DNA of 64,000 nt from Paracoccaceae bacterium (GCA_027013095.1 JALUYI010000042.1:62001-126000), one strand, 5' to 3'; shown: positions 1 through 9,636, counted from the first letter of the stretch. Notes: generated from the letters alone by a model not told the origin. Numbers and translations are program-made.

Positions 1-858
1 GACCTGCAGGTTGGCCTCCAGCTCATCGGTGCACTCCAGCGCCGCCAGCGCCGCGATCTGGCTGGCGTGCGAGGCACAGATAAACATATTCTGGGCCAGC
101 CTTTCAATCGTGCGCACAAAGTCCTCGGGCACCACCATCCAGCCGATCCGCCAGCCGGTCATGGAAAAATATTTCGAGAACGAATTGATGACCACCACCT
201 CGTCAGACAGCTCCAACGCAGAAACCCCGCGGGCGCCGTAATGGAGGCCGTGATAGATTTCATCGGAAATGAACCGCGCGCCCCGCGCCTGACAGGCCGC
301 GATCAGGCCGCCAAGGGCCACACGGTCCAGCATCGTTCCGATCGGGTTGGCGGGTGATGCCACCAACAGACCGTCCAGACCGGGCACCGCCGAGACCTCC
401 TGCGGCGTCGGCTGAAAGCGGTTTTCGGCACCGGTGGCAATCCCGACCGGCACCAGATCCAGCGCCGACAAGATATTGCGATAGCTGGGATAGCCCGGCT
501 CTCCCACAGCGACCCGCGCGCCGGGATCGAAAAGCGCCGTAAAAGCCAGCACGAACGCCGCCGAGGATCCGGCCATGACCACGATACGCTCGGGCGACAG
601 ATCCAGACCGTACCAGCGCTGATAAAGCGCGGCAATTCCGGCCCGCAAATCCGGGCGGCCCAGCGCCACCGTATAGCCCAGAGGGTCGCTCTGCATGGCC
701 GCGCCAAGATGCGCCACCGCTTTGCGCGGAGCCCCGGTCGCCGGCTGGCCGACCTCCATATGAATGATGTGTTGGCCGGCCTCCTCGCGTTGCCGCGCGG
801 CCTCCATCACATCCATCACGATGAACGGAGCGACATCTCCACGTCTTGATTTCTGCAT
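1..858 (-). CDS. Class I/II pyridoxal-phosphate aminotransferase (C-terminus cut by window edge)
   Basis: A fold-type I PLP aminotransferase of the aspartate/aromatic aminotransferase superfamily. It would exchange an amino group between an amino acid and a 2-oxo acid in the cytoplasm. The frame is open from an ATG at 858 to the window start, giving 286 residues of an expected ~390. Visible family blocks are the N-terminal HMEVGQPATGAP, the LGYT substrate-loop region, VASPANPIGTM, and the PLP-lysine block INSFSKYFSMTGWRIGW, where the Lys of SFSKYF would form the Schiff base. The substrate cannot be told from sequence. It is divergent from the M48 protease gene that follows. Confidence 0.9.
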   Translation of the reverse strand, partial: MQKSRRGDVAPFIVMDVMEAARQREEAGQHIIHMEVGQPATGAPRKAVAHLGAAMQSDPLGYTVALGRPDLRAGIAALYQRWYGLDLSPERIVVMAGSSAAFVLAFTALFDPGARVAVGEPGYPSYRNILSALDLVPVGIATGAENRFQPTPQEVSAVPGLDGLLVASPANPIGTMLDRVALGGLIAACQARGARFISDEIYHGLHYGARGVSALELSDEVVVINSFSKYFSMTGWRIGWMVVPEDFVRTIERLAQNMFICASHASQIAALAALECTDELEANLQV

Positions 859-929
859 CACTTTTTCTCTAAGCTCACCTAGGTTCGATATGTTCCATCC
901 GCTTGTTTCAGGGGGCGAAGATAACGTCA

Positions 930-2291
930 ATGGTCCGTCGCTCCCACCCTTTTGCGTGCCCGCGGTTGTTGCTGTGCGTGCTGATCGGCGTCGCCCTTCT
1001 GGTGCAGGGGGGAACACCGGCCACAGCCCGCGGCCTCATCCGCGACGCCGAGATCGAAAGGACTCTGGCCCGGATTGCCCGACCGCTGTTCAACGCCGCG
1101 GGAATCAGCCCGGGGCGCATTGATGTTCTGGTCGTCGATGACCCGACACTGAATGCCTTTGTCATCGACAACCACACCATATTTCTGCACTCGGGGCTGA
1201 TCCGGCGTCTGCCCGACATCCCGATGTTGCAGGCAGTCATGGCCCACGAGCTGGCCCATATCACCAGCGGCCATACCGTGCGGCGCACCCTGAATCGGCG
1301 CAGCTCCAACACCGTCGCCGGACTGGGCATGCTTCTTGCCGCCGCAATCGCCGCCAGCGGGGGCGGCAACGCAGCCGCCGGGGTCGCGATCGGAACCACC
1401 AGCGCCGCCAACCGGAACTTTCTGGCCCACACCCGCGCCGAAGAGGCCACCGCCGATCAGATCGGCGCACAATACATGGTCCGGGCCGGGATCGATCCCC
1501 GGGCCGCGATCAAGGTTCTCGATATCTTTCGCGATCAGGCGGTGCTGTCAGCGGCGCAACAGGACCCCTACAGCCGCACACACCCGCTCAGCCGGGATCG
1601 TATCCGCGCCCTAAAGGGCGCCATCGCCGCCTATGGCGGGCGCCATTTCACACCGCCTTCGCCGGATATGACCTATTGGTTCGGGCGAATGCGCGCCAAG
1701 TTTCGCGGCTTTGTCGGCAATCCATCCGCGACCCTGCGCCATCTGAAACGCGGTGATACATCAGAGGCAACGCGCATGGCTCGGGCCATCGCCCTGCACC
1801 GTCAAGGCAAGCTGAAAGAGGCCATCGCGCTGATGGATACGCTTTTACGCGCACGCCCCAAGGATCCCTTTTATCACGAGTTGAAGGGCCAAATCCTGCT
1901 GGAAGGACGCCAACCGAAGCGGGCGGTGAAATCCTACCGGACAGCGGTTTCTCTGGCCCCGCGCCAAGCCCTGATTCGCGCCGGTCTGGGCCGCGCACTG
2001 TTGTCCCTGCGAACAAAAAGCGGCAATCGCGCCGCCCTGAAAGTGTTGAAAAAGGCGCGGCAAATGGACCCGCGCGACGCACGAATGATGCGCGATCTGG
2101 CGCTGGCATGGGCCAAAAACGGCAACAACGGCATGGCCTCGCTGGTCACCGCCGAGAGATATGCCTTACTCGGCCTCTTCAAGGATGCTAAGACCAATGC
2201 AACGCGCGCCGAGGGGCTGCTGCCGCGAGGATCTCGCGGCTGGCTTCGCGCCGAGGACGTCCTAGCGACCAGCAAGGTCGCGCTCAAATAA
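930..2291 (+). CDS. M48 family periplasmic metalloprotease with TPR tail (BepA-like)
   Basis: Secreted zinc metalloprotease likely acting in envelope protein quality control. The N-terminus is a signal peptide (hydrophobic LLLCVLIGVALLVQG, then an Ala-rich cleavage region). The M48 zinc motif HELAH lies at residues ~106-110, and the third ligand is probably the Glu in the RAEEATADQIGAQYM block. The C-terminal ~170 residues are TPR-like repeats, the architecture of BepA/YfgC. I chose the ATG at 930 rather than the upstream in-frame TTG at 903 because it puts the signal peptide at the normal position. It ends 10 bp before the DsbA-like gene, so both probably share a transcript. Confidence 0.9.
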   Translation: MVRRSHPFACPRLLLCVLIGVALLVQGGTPATARGLIRDAEIERTLARIARPLFNAAGISPGRIDVLVVDDPTLNAFVIDNHTIFLHSGLIRRLPDIPMLQAVMAHELAHITSGHTVRRTLNRRSSNTVAGLGMLLAAAIAASGGGNAAAGVAIGTTSAANRNFLAHTRAEEATADQIGAQYMVRAGIDPRAAIKVLDIFRDQAVLSAAQQDPYSRTHPLSRDRIRALKGAIAAYGGRHFTPPSPDMTYWFGRMRAKFRGFVGNPSATLRHLKRGDTSEATRMARAIALHRQGKLKEAIALMDTLLRARPKDPFYHELKGQILLEGRQPKRAVKSYRTAVSLAPRQALIRAGLGRALLSLRTKSGNRAALKVLKKARQMDPRDARMMRDLALAWAKNGNNGMASLVTAERYALLGLFKDAKTNATRAEGLLPRGSRGWLRAEDVLATSKVALK

Positions 2292-2301
2292 CGGAGACCT
2301 T

Positions 2302-3051
2302 ATGAAGAACCTGATCCTGACCCTGTTTTTGACGTTGCTCGGCATGCCCGCGTCGGCCGCCGGGCTGACCGACATGACCGCGGCCGAACGCACCGCCTTT
2401 CGCGCCGAGGTGCGGGCCTATCTTCTGGATAACCCCGAGGTTCTGATGGAGGCATTGCAAGTCCTCGATCAGCGCCAAAAAGCGGCCAAGGCGCAGGGTG
2501 ATGCCGATCTGGTGGCCACCAACGCCCATGCGATTTTCAACGATGGGTTTTCGTATGTCGGCGGCAACCCCAAGGGCGACATCACTCTGGTCGAGTTTCA
2601 GGACTATCGCTGCACCTATTGCCGACGCGCCCATAACGAGGTCAAGGAGTTGGTCAAAAGCGACGGGCGCATCCGTTTCGTCCTTAAGGAATTTCCGATT
2701 CTGGGGCAGAACTCGACCATCTCCTCGCGGATGGCCGTAGCCACCCTGATCAAGGCCGGCCCCGCAGCCTATGTCCGTCTCACCGATTTTCTGATCACCT
2801 TCAACGGCACCCTGAACAAGCCGACGATCCGCGCCATTCTGAAGAAATTCAAGATCGACGCCGATGTGGTCATGAACTTCATGGACAGCCCCGAGGTCAG
2901 CGCCCGGATCGCCAAGACCCACGCGCTGGCCCTGCGCCTCCAGATCAGCGGCACGCCAACCTTCGTTCTGGGCGGACAGATGCTGCGCGGATACGTGCCC
3001 CTTGCCACCATGCGCAAACTGGTCGCCGCCGCGCGTGAACGCACGAATTAG
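2302..3051 (+). CDS. DsbA-family periplasmic thiol-disulfide oxidoreductase
   Basis: Thioredoxin-fold oxidoreductase of the DsbA/Com1 type. It has a signal peptide (residues 1-20, ending ASAAG), an N-terminal helical segment, then the active site CTYC at residues 104-107 in FQDYRCTYCRRAH. The cis-proline loop GTPTFVLGG is near the C-terminus. The length of 249 aa fits the Com1-like subgroup with an N-terminal dimerisation helix. It would oxidise or isomerise disulfides in secreted proteins. The gene follows the M48 protease by 10 bp and is followed by a clear intrinsic terminator. Confidence 0.9.
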   Translation: MKNLILTLFLTLLGMPASAAGLTDMTAAERTAFRAEVRAYLLDNPEVLMEALQVLDQRQKAAKAQGDADLVATNAHAIFNDGFSYVGGNPKGDITLVEFQDYRCTYCRRAHNEVKELVKSDGRIRFVLKEFPILGQNSTISSRMAVATLIKAGPAAYVRLTDFLITFNGTLNKPTIRAILKKFKIDADVVMNFMDSPEVSARIAKTHALALRLQISGTPTFVLGGQMLRGYVPLATMRKLVAAARERTN

Positions 3052-3119
3052 GGTCAGGTCCCTGCCGCACAGGCCGATTTGATGCCCTTTCCCGGCGATT
3101 TCGGGTCAAAATAACCGCC

Positions 3120-3154
3120 AAACGGGGTGCGGATGCTTTCCTCGCCCCGTTTTT
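3120..3154 (+). terminator. Intrinsic terminator after the DsbA-like gene
   Basis: Perfect 8-bp stem AAACGGGG (3120-3127) / CCCCGTTT (3145-3152) with a 17-nt loop, ending in five T. It separates the protease/DsbA transcript from accBC. Confidence 0.75.
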
Positions 3155-3221
3155 GCGTATATTGAGAATCACCGGGACAAGCCCGCTGCAAGACGGGCAA
3201 CATGAAAAGGTGAATTGATCC

Positions 3222-3710
3222 ATGTCCAGTAAAACTCACGCGGCCGATGTCGCCTTTGTGCAGGCGCTCGCCGAGCTTTTGCGCAAGAATGATCTGACCG
3301 AATTGGAGGTCGTGCGCGACTACGGGAGCGACAACACACTGAATGTGCGCGTCGCCCGGCAGATCGAGGCCGCACCGGCACAGATCGTGGCGGCGCCAGC
3401 GCCGGTTGCCCCGACACCCGCCGCAGCCGCGCCCGCACAAACGCCCGCACCGCCAGCTAGCGACCCTGCACAACATCCGGGGGCAGTGACCTCGCCAATG
3501 GTCGGCACGGTTTATTTGCAACCCGAACCCGGCGCACCGGCATTCGTATCGGTCGGAGACAAGGTCAGCGAAGGGCAGACCGTCTGCATTGTCGAGGCCA
3601 TGAAGACCATGAACCAGATCCCGGCCCCGCGCGCGGGAACCGTGAAACGCATTCTGGTCGAGGACGGTGCCCCGGTCGAATTCGGCTCACCCCTCGTCAT
3701 CATCGACTAA
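3222..3710 (+). CDS. accB: Biotin carboxyl carrier protein of acetyl-CoA carboxylase
   Basis: Carries biotin between the biotin carboxylase and carboxyltransferase halves of acetyl-CoA carboxylase, the first step of fatty-acid synthesis. The 162-aa protein has the usual layout: an N-terminal domain (1-45), an Ala/Pro-rich flexible linker (about 50-85) and a C-terminal biotinyl domain. The biotinylation motif is EAMKTM with the acceptor Lys at residue 128. The start is the ATG at 3222, preceded by AAAAGGTG. accC follows after 19 bp, the standard accBC operon. Confidence 0.97.
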   Translation: MSSKTHAADVAFVQALAELLRKNDLTELEVVRDYGSDNTLNVRVARQIEAAPAQIVAAPAPVAPTPAAAAPAQTPAPPASDPAQHPGAVTSPMVGTVYLQPEPGAPAFVSVGDKVSEGQTVCIVEAMKTMNQIPAPRAGTVKRILVEDGAPVEFGSPLVIID

Positions 3711-3729
3711 GCCAAAAGGCCAGCACGCC

Positions 3730-5082
3730 ATGTTTTCCAAGGTTCTGATCGCCAACCGGGGGGAAATTGCCCTCCGCATCATCCGGGCCTGTCGCGAGAT
3801 GGGGATTGCAACGGTCGCCGTCCACTCTACCGCGGACAGCGACGCCATGCACGTGCGCATGGCCGATGAGAGCGTGTGCATCGGCCCGCCCGCCAGCGCC
3901 CAAAGCTACCTGTCGATCCCGGCGCTGATTTCGGCCTGCGAAATCACTGGCGCCGAGGCCATCCACCCGGGATACGGGTTCTTGTCGGAAAACGCCAATT
4001 TCGTGCAGATCGTCGAGGATCACCGACTGAAATTCATTGGCCCCACCGCCGAACATATCAGCCTGATGGGCGACAAGATTACCGCCAAGGACACCATGAA
4101 AAATCTCGGCGTTCCCTGTGTTCCCGGCTCGGCCGGAGCGGTTGCGAGCGCCGCCGAGGCCCTGCTCGTGGCCGAGGACATGGGCTTTCCGGTGATCGTC
4201 AAGGCGACCGCGGGCGGCGGCGGACGTGGCATGAAGCTGGCGAAAACCCGTGACGATCTGGACGAAGCCTTTCAGACGGCGCGAGCCGAGGCCCGGGCGG
4301 CCTTTGGCAATGACGAGGTCTATATCGAGAAATACCTGACCCTGCCGCGCCACATCGAGGTGCAGGTCTTTGGCGACGGCAAGGGAAACGCCGTGCATCT
4401 AGGCGAACGCGACTGCTCGCTGCAGCGCCGCCACCAGAAAGTCATGGAAGAGGCCCCCGGTGCGGGCATCACCCCCGAGCAACGGGCCCGGATTGGCAAG
4501 ACCTGTGCCGATGCGATCGCGGCGATAAACTATGCCGGCGCGGGCACGATCGAGTTCCTCTATGAAAACGGCGAGTTCTATTTTATCGAGATGAACACCC
4601 GCCTGCAGGTGGAACACCCGGTCACCGAGGCCATTTTCGGCATCGACCTTGTGCAGGAACAAATCCGCGTAGCCGCTGGCGAGGGCCTTTCGTTTACCCA
4701 GGACGACCTCTGTATCAAGGGCCATGCCATCGAGGTCCGGATCAACGCCGAGCAACTGCCGAATTTCACCCCTTGCCCGGGCAAGGTGACGACGTTCCAC
4801 GCCCCCGGCGGCCTTGGCGTGCGCATGGACAGCGCCCTTTATGACGGCTATGCGATCCCCCCCTATTACGACAGCCTGATTGCCAAGCTGATCGTCCATG
4901 CGCCGGACCGCAGGGCGGCGATTGCCCGCCTGCACCGCGCCCTTGGCGAGTTCATCGTGGATGGCATTGCCACGACCACGCCGCTGTTTCACGACCTTCT
5001 GAACGAGCCGGCCATCCGCACGGGCGATTACAATATCCACTGGCTGGAAAACTGGCTGGCACAGCGCGGCCGCGACTCCTGA
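3730..5082 (+). CDS. accC: Acetyl-CoA carboxylase, biotin carboxylase subunit
   Basis: ATP-dependent carboxylation of biotin on AccB. The 450-aa length and order of domains (N-terminal Rossmann-like MFSKVLIANRGEIALRIIR, ATP-grasp with the glycine-rich loop KATAGGGGRGMK, C-terminal biotin-carboxylase domain with EMNTRLQVEHPVTE) fit AccC exactly. It has no biotinyl domain, unlike the propionyl-CoA carboxylase alpha subunit at 46-48 kb. The ATG at 3730 was chosen over longer in-frame starts that would overlap accB, because the conserved N-terminus begins there. Confidence 0.97.
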   Translation: MFSKVLIANRGEIALRIIRACREMGIATVAVHSTADSDAMHVRMADESVCIGPPASAQSYLSIPALISACEITGAEAIHPGYGFLSENANFVQIVEDHRLKFIGPTAEHISLMGDKITAKDTMKNLGVPCVPGSAGAVASAAEALLVAEDMGFPVIVKATAGGGGRGMKLAKTRDDLDEAFQTARAEARAAFGNDEVYIEKYLTLPRHIEVQVFGDGKGNAVHLGERDCSLQRRHQKVMEEAPGAGITPEQRARIGKTCADAIAAINYAGAGTIEFLYENGEFYFIEMNTRLQVEHPVTEAIFGIDLVQEQIRVAAGEGLSFTQDDLCIKGHAIEVRINAEQLPNFTPCPGKVTTFHAPGGLGVRMDSALYDGYAIPPYYDSLIAKLIVHAPDRRAAIARLHRALGEFIVDGIATTTPLFHDLLNEPAIRTGDYNIHWLENWLAQRGRDS

Positions 5083-5100
5083 ACAAGGCGACGCCGCGCC

Positions 5101-5757
5101 ATGCCCGCGAGAACATCTCCGCCTCTAACCCCTGAACTGGTGCTGCGCGCCTACGCCATGGGCATCTTTCCCATGGCCGATGGGCGCGATAATCCCGAGA
5201 TCGTCTGGATTGATCCGACCCGGCGCGGAATCCTGCCGCTGGACGGGTTTCATATCTCGCGCTCGCTGGCCCGCGAGATCCGTCGCGCGCGCTACAAGGT
5301 CCGCATCAACAGCGATTTTCGGGGCGTGGTCGAGGGTTGCGCCGACCGGCCGGAAACCTGGATCAACGCCGAGATTTTCAATCTTTACCTGATGTTGCAC
5401 CATATGGGCTTTGCCCATTCAATCGAGGTTTGGGACGGGCCTCGGCTGGTTGGCGGCAGCTACGGCGTCGCCCTTGGCGCGGCCTTTTTTGGCGAAAGCA
5501 TGTTCTCGCGGCAGAGCAATACATCAAAAATCGCCCTCGCCTATCTGGTGGACCGCCTTGTAGTCGGCGGATTTACCCTACTCGACACCCAGTTTCTGAC
5601 CGACCATCTGGCCTCGCTCGGTGGGATCGAGATCAGCCGCGAGACCTATCACACCCGCCTGCGCGCGGCGCTAGAAAAACCGGCGGATTTCTTGCGTCAA
5701 CCGCCACTTGAGGTCTTGCCCGGCGGGATATTGCAGCGCAACACCCAGACATCATAG
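5101..5757 (+). CDS. aat: Leucyl/phenylalanyl-tRNA--protein transferase
   Basis: Adds Leu or Phe from charged tRNA to proteins with N-terminal Lys/Arg, producing N-degrons for ClpS/ClpAP. The 218-aa protein shows family signatures LRAYAMGIFPMAD near the N-terminus, GVALGAAFFGESMFS in the catalytic GNAT-like core and LLDTQFLTDHLASLGG. It lies 18 bp after accC and probably belongs to the same transcript. Its last 61 bp overlap the 3' end of the convergent DUF2155 gene. Confidence 0.95.
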   Translation: MPARTSPPLTPELVLRAYAMGIFPMADGRDNPEIVWIDPTRRGILPLDGFHISRSLAREIRRARYKVRINSDFRGVVEGCADRPETWINAEIFNLYLMLHHMGFAHSIEVWDGPRLVGGSYGVALGAAFFGESMFSRQSNTSKIALAYLVDRLVVGGFTLLDTQFLTDHLASLGGIEISRETYHTRLRAALEKPADFLRQPPLEVLPGGILQRNTQTS

Positions 5758-6119
5758 CGCGGATGATCCATGGCGCTAAGCGCCGGAGACGCGGCCGTCA
5801 TCCAGCCCTCAAAGCGGGGCTTGATCTCGCGAACATCACGAATGATGAGATAGGCATATGCGTCGCTCGACGGGTTGTCGACGGGATAGCGACAGGCCCG
5901 CATGGTGATGACCAGACGGCGAAAGGTCTTGGTCTGACCGTTCTTTATTTCGATGTCTTTCAGTTCCCCGGTCAGCATGTCAAGCGCGCGCACAACGCCG
6001 CCATCGGCCTCGGCCACGGCCACGCGCTGATCGCCGGCCGCGGCCCGCCCAACCGGCAGCGCCAGCAGTAGCGCCAACAGCACCGTCACGGGGCCAAACC
6101 CACGCCGCCAACCTGTCAT
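5697..6119 (-). CDS. DUF2155 family secreted protein
   Basis: A 140-aa protein with an N-terminal signal peptide or anchor (VTVLLALLLALPVGRAAAG) and a compact domain. That domain has the DUF2155 pattern: LDMLTGELKDIEI, CRYP.DNP.SDAYAYL.I, F.GWM.A.SPALSAMDHPRYDVWVLRC. The function is unknown; family members sit beside mlaD and NDUFA12 in alphaproteobacteria, as here. The start ATG overlaps the mlaD stop as ATGA, so it is translationally coupled. The 3' end runs 61 bp into aat on the other strand. Confidence 0.85.
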   Translation of the reverse strand: MTGWRRGFGPVTVLLALLLALPVGRAAAGDQRVAVAEADGGVVRALDMLTGELKDIEIKNGQTKTFRRLVITMRACRYPVDNPSSDAYAYLIIRDVREIKPRFEGWMTAASPALSAMDHPRYDVWVLRCNIPPGKTSSGG

Positions 6120-6562
6120 TTCGAGCCGCCCGCGGCGAATTTCATCAGCAGGGTGACGACACTGACCGCCCCTTGCGTCTCGGTGACCTCATCGCCGTTC
6201 TTCAGATTGCCCGGCGCGCCACCGGGGACAATTTCGACGAAATTCCCCCCCAGCAGCCCTTCGGACGAGATCAGCGCCTGGGTATCGGTGGCCAGTTCCA
6301 GATCGGCAGGAACCGTAAAGGTGGCGACCGCACGATAGGTTGCCTTGTCCAGAGTCAATCCGGTCACGGTGCCGATCTTTACCCCGGCCATGCGCACGTC
6401 CGTGCCCACGGACACCCCCTCGACCGAGCGGAAACTGGCGTGCAAAACATTGCTGCCAGAAGGCGCGGCGACCCCCGTTGACTGGGCCGCGAACACCAGA
6501 AAACCTATTGCCGCGGCCAGAACGACACCACCGATCAGGGTCTCGGTTGTATTTTCCGCCAT
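6116..6562 (-). CDS. mlaD: MlaD-like MCE-domain protein of the outer-membrane lipid transport system
   Basis: Periplasmic substrate-binding component of the Mla phospholipid transporter. The 148-aa length is typical. One N-terminal membrane anchor (about residues 8-27) is followed by a single MCE domain (LHASFRSVEGVSVGTDVRMAG, then GLLGGNFVEI). The ABC partners MlaE and MlaF are not next to it. It is the second gene of the operon NDUFA12-mlaD-DUF2155 and overlaps the DUF2155 start by 4 bp. Confidence 0.9.
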   Translation of the reverse strand: MAENTTETLIGGVVLAAAIGFLVFAAQSTGVAAPSGSNVLHASFRSVEGVSVGTDVRMAGVKIGTVTGLTLDKATYRAVATFTVPADLELATDTQALISSEGLLGGNFVEIVPGGAPGNLKNGDEVTETQGAVSVVTLLMKFAAGGSK

Positions 6563-6586
6563 CGCGTCTGTTCCTTTGATTCGGCG

Positions 6587-6961
6587 TTATTCCGGCTGCC
6601 ACGCCTCGTAATCCGTGCGCTCCACCGGATGCTGGCGCAGGATCGAACCCGCCGGCACATAGGCGGCGCGGGTTCCGGTCAGATTCACGTGATGAGGTTT
6701 TTCCCACGGCTTGTGGGGCAGCGGCGCCGATGTTGGCGGGCTGTCGAATGTATGGTGCAACCAGCCGTGCCAGTCTGGGGTCACACGGGTGGCCTCGGGC
6801 TCACCGTTGTAAATGACCCAACGGCGCGTGTCGGATTTGTCGTGATAGAACCGGTTGCCTTCGGCGTCCTCACCGACATAAATCCCGTTGCGCCAAGTGA
6901 ACAACTGGGTGCCAATGGTTTCCCGGCCCCACCACGTCAGCATTCTCAGCAGAAATTTCAT
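6587..6961 (-). CDS. NADH:ubiquinone oxidoreductase accessory subunit, NDUFA12 family
   Basis: A 124-aa homologue of mitochondrial complex I subunit NDUFA12 (B17.2). Recognisable blocks are [46 protein letters not shown]-type (here [14 protein letters not shown]), [14 protein letters not shown] and the Pro-rich tail with YEAWQP. It occurs in alphaproteobacteria with a mitochondrial-type complex I. It is the first gene of the three-gene minus-strand operon, 24 bp upstream of mlaD. Confidence 0.92.
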   Translation of the reverse strand: MKFLLRMLTWWGRETIGTQLFTWRNGIYVGEDAEGNRFYHDKSDTRRWVIYNGEPEATRVTPDWHGWLHHTFDSPPTSAPLPHKPWEKPHHVNLTGTRAAYVPAGSILRQHPVERTDYEAWQPE

Positions 6962-7152
6962 CGCGAACCCCTAGAATTCATGGCTTCGATATGACGCGGA
7001 TGCGCGCAGAAGTCCAGCGGAAATACCGATGGGCCGGAGCCAGATCGCCGGAAACCGCGGGCCATTGCGTTGGGCCCGACCACGGCCCCGGCTTGCCTGC
7101 GGGGCACCGGATCGCTAGAGCAGGGAGAGGTCTTTCAACTGGCGGCGCAAAA

Positions 7153-8136
7153 ATGCAGATCGAAACCGTTTCAGGCTATCAGTTTCACCCGGACGATCTG
7201 GCGATTGGCGAGCGCAAGAGCGGGATCAGCGCCTTCCTGCGCACCCGAAACGGTGCGGATTTCCTTGCCGCAACGATCCGCAGCCACATGCCGTTTTATG
7301 ACGAGATCGTCGCAGTCTATAACCAGTGCGAAGACGACACCCCCGCCATCCTTGCCGGTCTGGCACAAGAGTTCACACCCAGATTACGCGTCTTTCACTA
7401 TACCGACCGGGTGCAGCCCCTCGGCAGTGCAGCCCATGCCCGCACGCCGGGAAATTCGCCCCAGAGCATGGTTAACTACTCGAATTTCGCACTGAGCCGC
7501 ACGCGCCACAGGATCGTTGTCAAGCTGGATGATGATCATCTGGCCATCCCCGAACGCGTTGCCCCGCTCTGCCACACGCTCCGTAACGAGGGCTTGGGCG
7601 CGGGCCTGTTCCGGTGTTTCTCGGGTCTTAATCTGGCGCGCGCGACCTCGGGAGAGCTTGGAATCCCCGCTCACGAGATGCTCTCGGGCGGCGGCGACAT
7701 CGGCTATTTCGAGGTCGCTCCTGACACGTTCTTTTATCACGACCGCCGATTTGAACGATTCGCCCGCGGGCGCTTGCGCCGGGTCTTCGCCGGCTTTCTC
7801 TATTGGCACCTGAAATTCCTGAAAACCGGCGGCGGCTTTGTCAATTATGAGCTGGGGGCCAACCCCGACAGCCGCTTTGCCCGCAAGCGGAATGCCTTTG
7901 TCCGGACGCGGCTCCTTGAGTTGCCCGAGGCGCGGCGGGCGTTGCGCCCGAATGCTCTGGCTGCCATCGGGGCACGGCTGGGGGCGGGCAAGGCGCGGCT
8001 GAATTACGCCCGCAACCAAGCGCTTGGCGCCGCCTTTCCAGACCCCACGCTGGTGGCCGCGCTGGATCGGCTCAGCCCCGGCTGGCGCGATATTCCCGGC
8101 CTGTTGCACCCGCTTGCCCGACAGGACAGCGGCTGA
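7153..8136 (+). CDS. Glycosyltransferase family 2-like protein
   Basis: A 327-aa protein resembling GT-A fold glycosyltransferases. It has an N-terminal FLRTRNGADFLAATIRSH block, ~ residue 50 YDEIVAVYNQCEDDT, and a metal-binding acidic cluster KLDDDHL at 126-128. The acceptor and donor are unknown. A membrane segment is not obvious. An in-frame open region extends upstream to 6991, but the conserved part begins near the ATG at 7153. It is divergent from the NDUFA12 gene and upstream of tig with a 141-bp gap, so it is probably a separate unit. Confidence 0.75.
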   Translation: MQIETVSGYQFHPDDLAIGERKSGISAFLRTRNGADFLAATIRSHMPFYDEIVAVYNQCEDDTPAILAGLAQEFTPRLRVFHYTDRVQPLGSAAHARTPGNSPQSMVNYSNFALSRTRHRIVVKLDDDHLAIPERVAPLCHTLRNEGLGAGLFRCFSGLNLARATSGELGIPAHEMLSGGGDIGYFEVAPDTFFYHDRRFERFARGRLRRVFAGFLYWHLKFLKTGGGFVNYELGANPDSRFARKRNAFVRTRLLELPEARRALRPNALAAIGARLGAGKARLNYARNQALGAAFPDPTLVAALDRLSPGWRDIPGLLHPLARQDSG

Positions 8137-8277
8137 CCGCACGCCGACCCATGGGCCGGGACACAGCCCGCTCTCACCGAATCCCCCTTGCACCCACGCC
8201 GCCCCACCACTAGAAGGGCGGCTGAATTCCCGGTTCCCACAGGTTCCGGCGCGCGAACCTTTTGTCACGAGGATACC

Positions 8278-9609
8278 ATGCAGGTTACCGAAACCCTGAA
8301 CGAAGGCCTGAAACGAGGCCACAACATCACCGTCACCGCGAAAGAGCTGGAAGACAAGGTGAACGCCAAACTGGTCGAGGCCCAGCCCGAGATCGAGATC
8401 AAGGGCTTTCGCAAGGGCAAGGTTCCCATGGCGATCCTGAAAAAACAATTTGGCCAGCGCGTCATGGGTGAAGCGATGCAGGAAAGTATCGACGACGCCC
8501 TGCGCCAGCATTTCGACAAAACCGGCGACCGCCCGGCGATGCAGCCGGATGTGAAAATGACCAATGCCGACTGGAAAGAGGGCGACGACGTCGAAATCTC
8601 GTTGACCTACGAATGTCTGCCAGAGATCCCCGAGGTGGACTTTAAGAAAATCCAGCTTGAGCGTCTGGTGGCCGAGGTAGAAGACGGCGAAGTCGATGAA
8701 GCAATCGAAAATCTGGCCAGCTCGGCCAACAATTTCGAGGACCGCAAAAAGGGCGCCAAAGCCAAGGACGGCGATCAGGTCGTGATCGATTTCCTCGGCA
8801 AGGTGGACGGTGAAGCCTTTGACGGCGGCGCGGCCGACGATTACCCGCTGGTTCTGGGCTCGAACTCTTTCATCCCCGGCTTTGAAGAGCAGCTGGTGGG
8901 CGCAAAAGCCGGTGATGAAATCGAGGTCAAAGTAACCTTTCCGGCGGAATACGGCGCCGAAGATCTGGCAGGCAAGGATGCGGTCTTTACCTGCACGGTC
9001 AAATCCGTAAAGGCCCCCAAGCCCGCCGAGATCAACGATGATCTGGCCAAGCAATACGGCGCCGAAAATCTCGCCGCGTTGAAAGACGAGGTCAAAAGCC
9101 GCCTCGCCGCCGAATACGCCGCCGCCGGTCGCACCCTGTTGAAACGGGGGCTGATGGATGCGCTTGACGATGTGGTCAAATTTGATCTGCCGCCCAGCAT
9201 GGTCGAGGCCGAAGCCCAGCAGATTGCCCACCAGCTCTGGCATGAGGACCACCCCGAAGAGCATGACCACAACCACGACGAGGTCGACATCACCGACGAG
9301 CACCGCAAGCTGGCCGAACGGCGCGTGCGCCTCGGCCTGTTTCTGGCCGAACTGGGCGGCAAAGCCGAAATCACCGTCTCGGACACCGAGCTGCAGCAGG
9401 CGGTAATGCAGCAGGCCCAGCAATATCCGGGTCAGGAACAGCAATTCTTTGAGTTCATCCAGCAGAATGAACAAGCCCTGCAACAAATTCGCGCCCCCCT
9501 CTTTGAAGACAAGGTCGTGGACTATGTGCTGGAATTGGCGAATGTCTCGGACAAGGCCGTCAGCAAGGAAGAGCTGCAGAAAACACTGGAAGACCTCAGC
9601 GACGAATAA
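8278..9609 (+). CDS. tig: Trigger factor (ribosome-associated chaperone, PPIase)
   Basis: Ribosome-bound folding chaperone. The 443-aa layout is complete: N-terminal ribosome-binding domain with the signature GFRKGKVPM (about residues 44-52), a central FKBP-type PPIase domain ([20 protein letters not shown]), and a C-terminal chaperone domain. The C-domain carries a His/Asp/Glu-rich segment ([14 protein letters not shown], about residues 321-334). The ATG at 8278 follows a GAGGATACC ribosome-binding region; longer in-frame starts lack family similarity. A strong terminator follows, and clpP comes next, the common tig-clpPX order. Confidence 0.97.
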   Translation: MQVTETLNEGLKRGHNITVTAKELEDKVNAKLVEAQPEIEIKGFRKGKVPMAILKKQFGQRVMGEAMQESIDDALRQHFDKTGDRPAMQPDVKMTNADWKEGDDVEISLTYECLPEIPEVDFKKIQLERLVAEVEDGEVDEAIENLASSANNFEDRKKGAKAKDGDQVVIDFLGKVDGEAFDGGAADDYPLVLGSNSFIPGFEEQLVGAKAGDEIEVKVTFPAEYGAEDLAGKDAVFTCTVKSVKAPKPAEINDDLAKQYGAENLAALKDEVKSRLAAEYAAAGRTLLKRGLMDALDDVVKFDLPPSMVEAEAQQIAHQLWHEDHPEEHDHNHDEVDITDEHRKLAERRVRLGLFLAELGGKAEITVSDTELQQAVMQQAQQYPGQEQQFFEFIQQNEQALQQIRAPLFEDKVVDYVLELANVSDKAVSKEELQKTLEDLSDE

Positions 9610-9636
9610 CCGCCGAGCCCTTGGGAAACCCGGAGA

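Noticed and set aside
7384-9486. 700-codon open frame on the minus strand opposite the glycosyltransferase and trigger factor
   Set aside because: It is antisense to two well-supported genes, has no recognisable domain and spans their boundary. Long antisense frames are expected from codon bias in GC-rich DNA.
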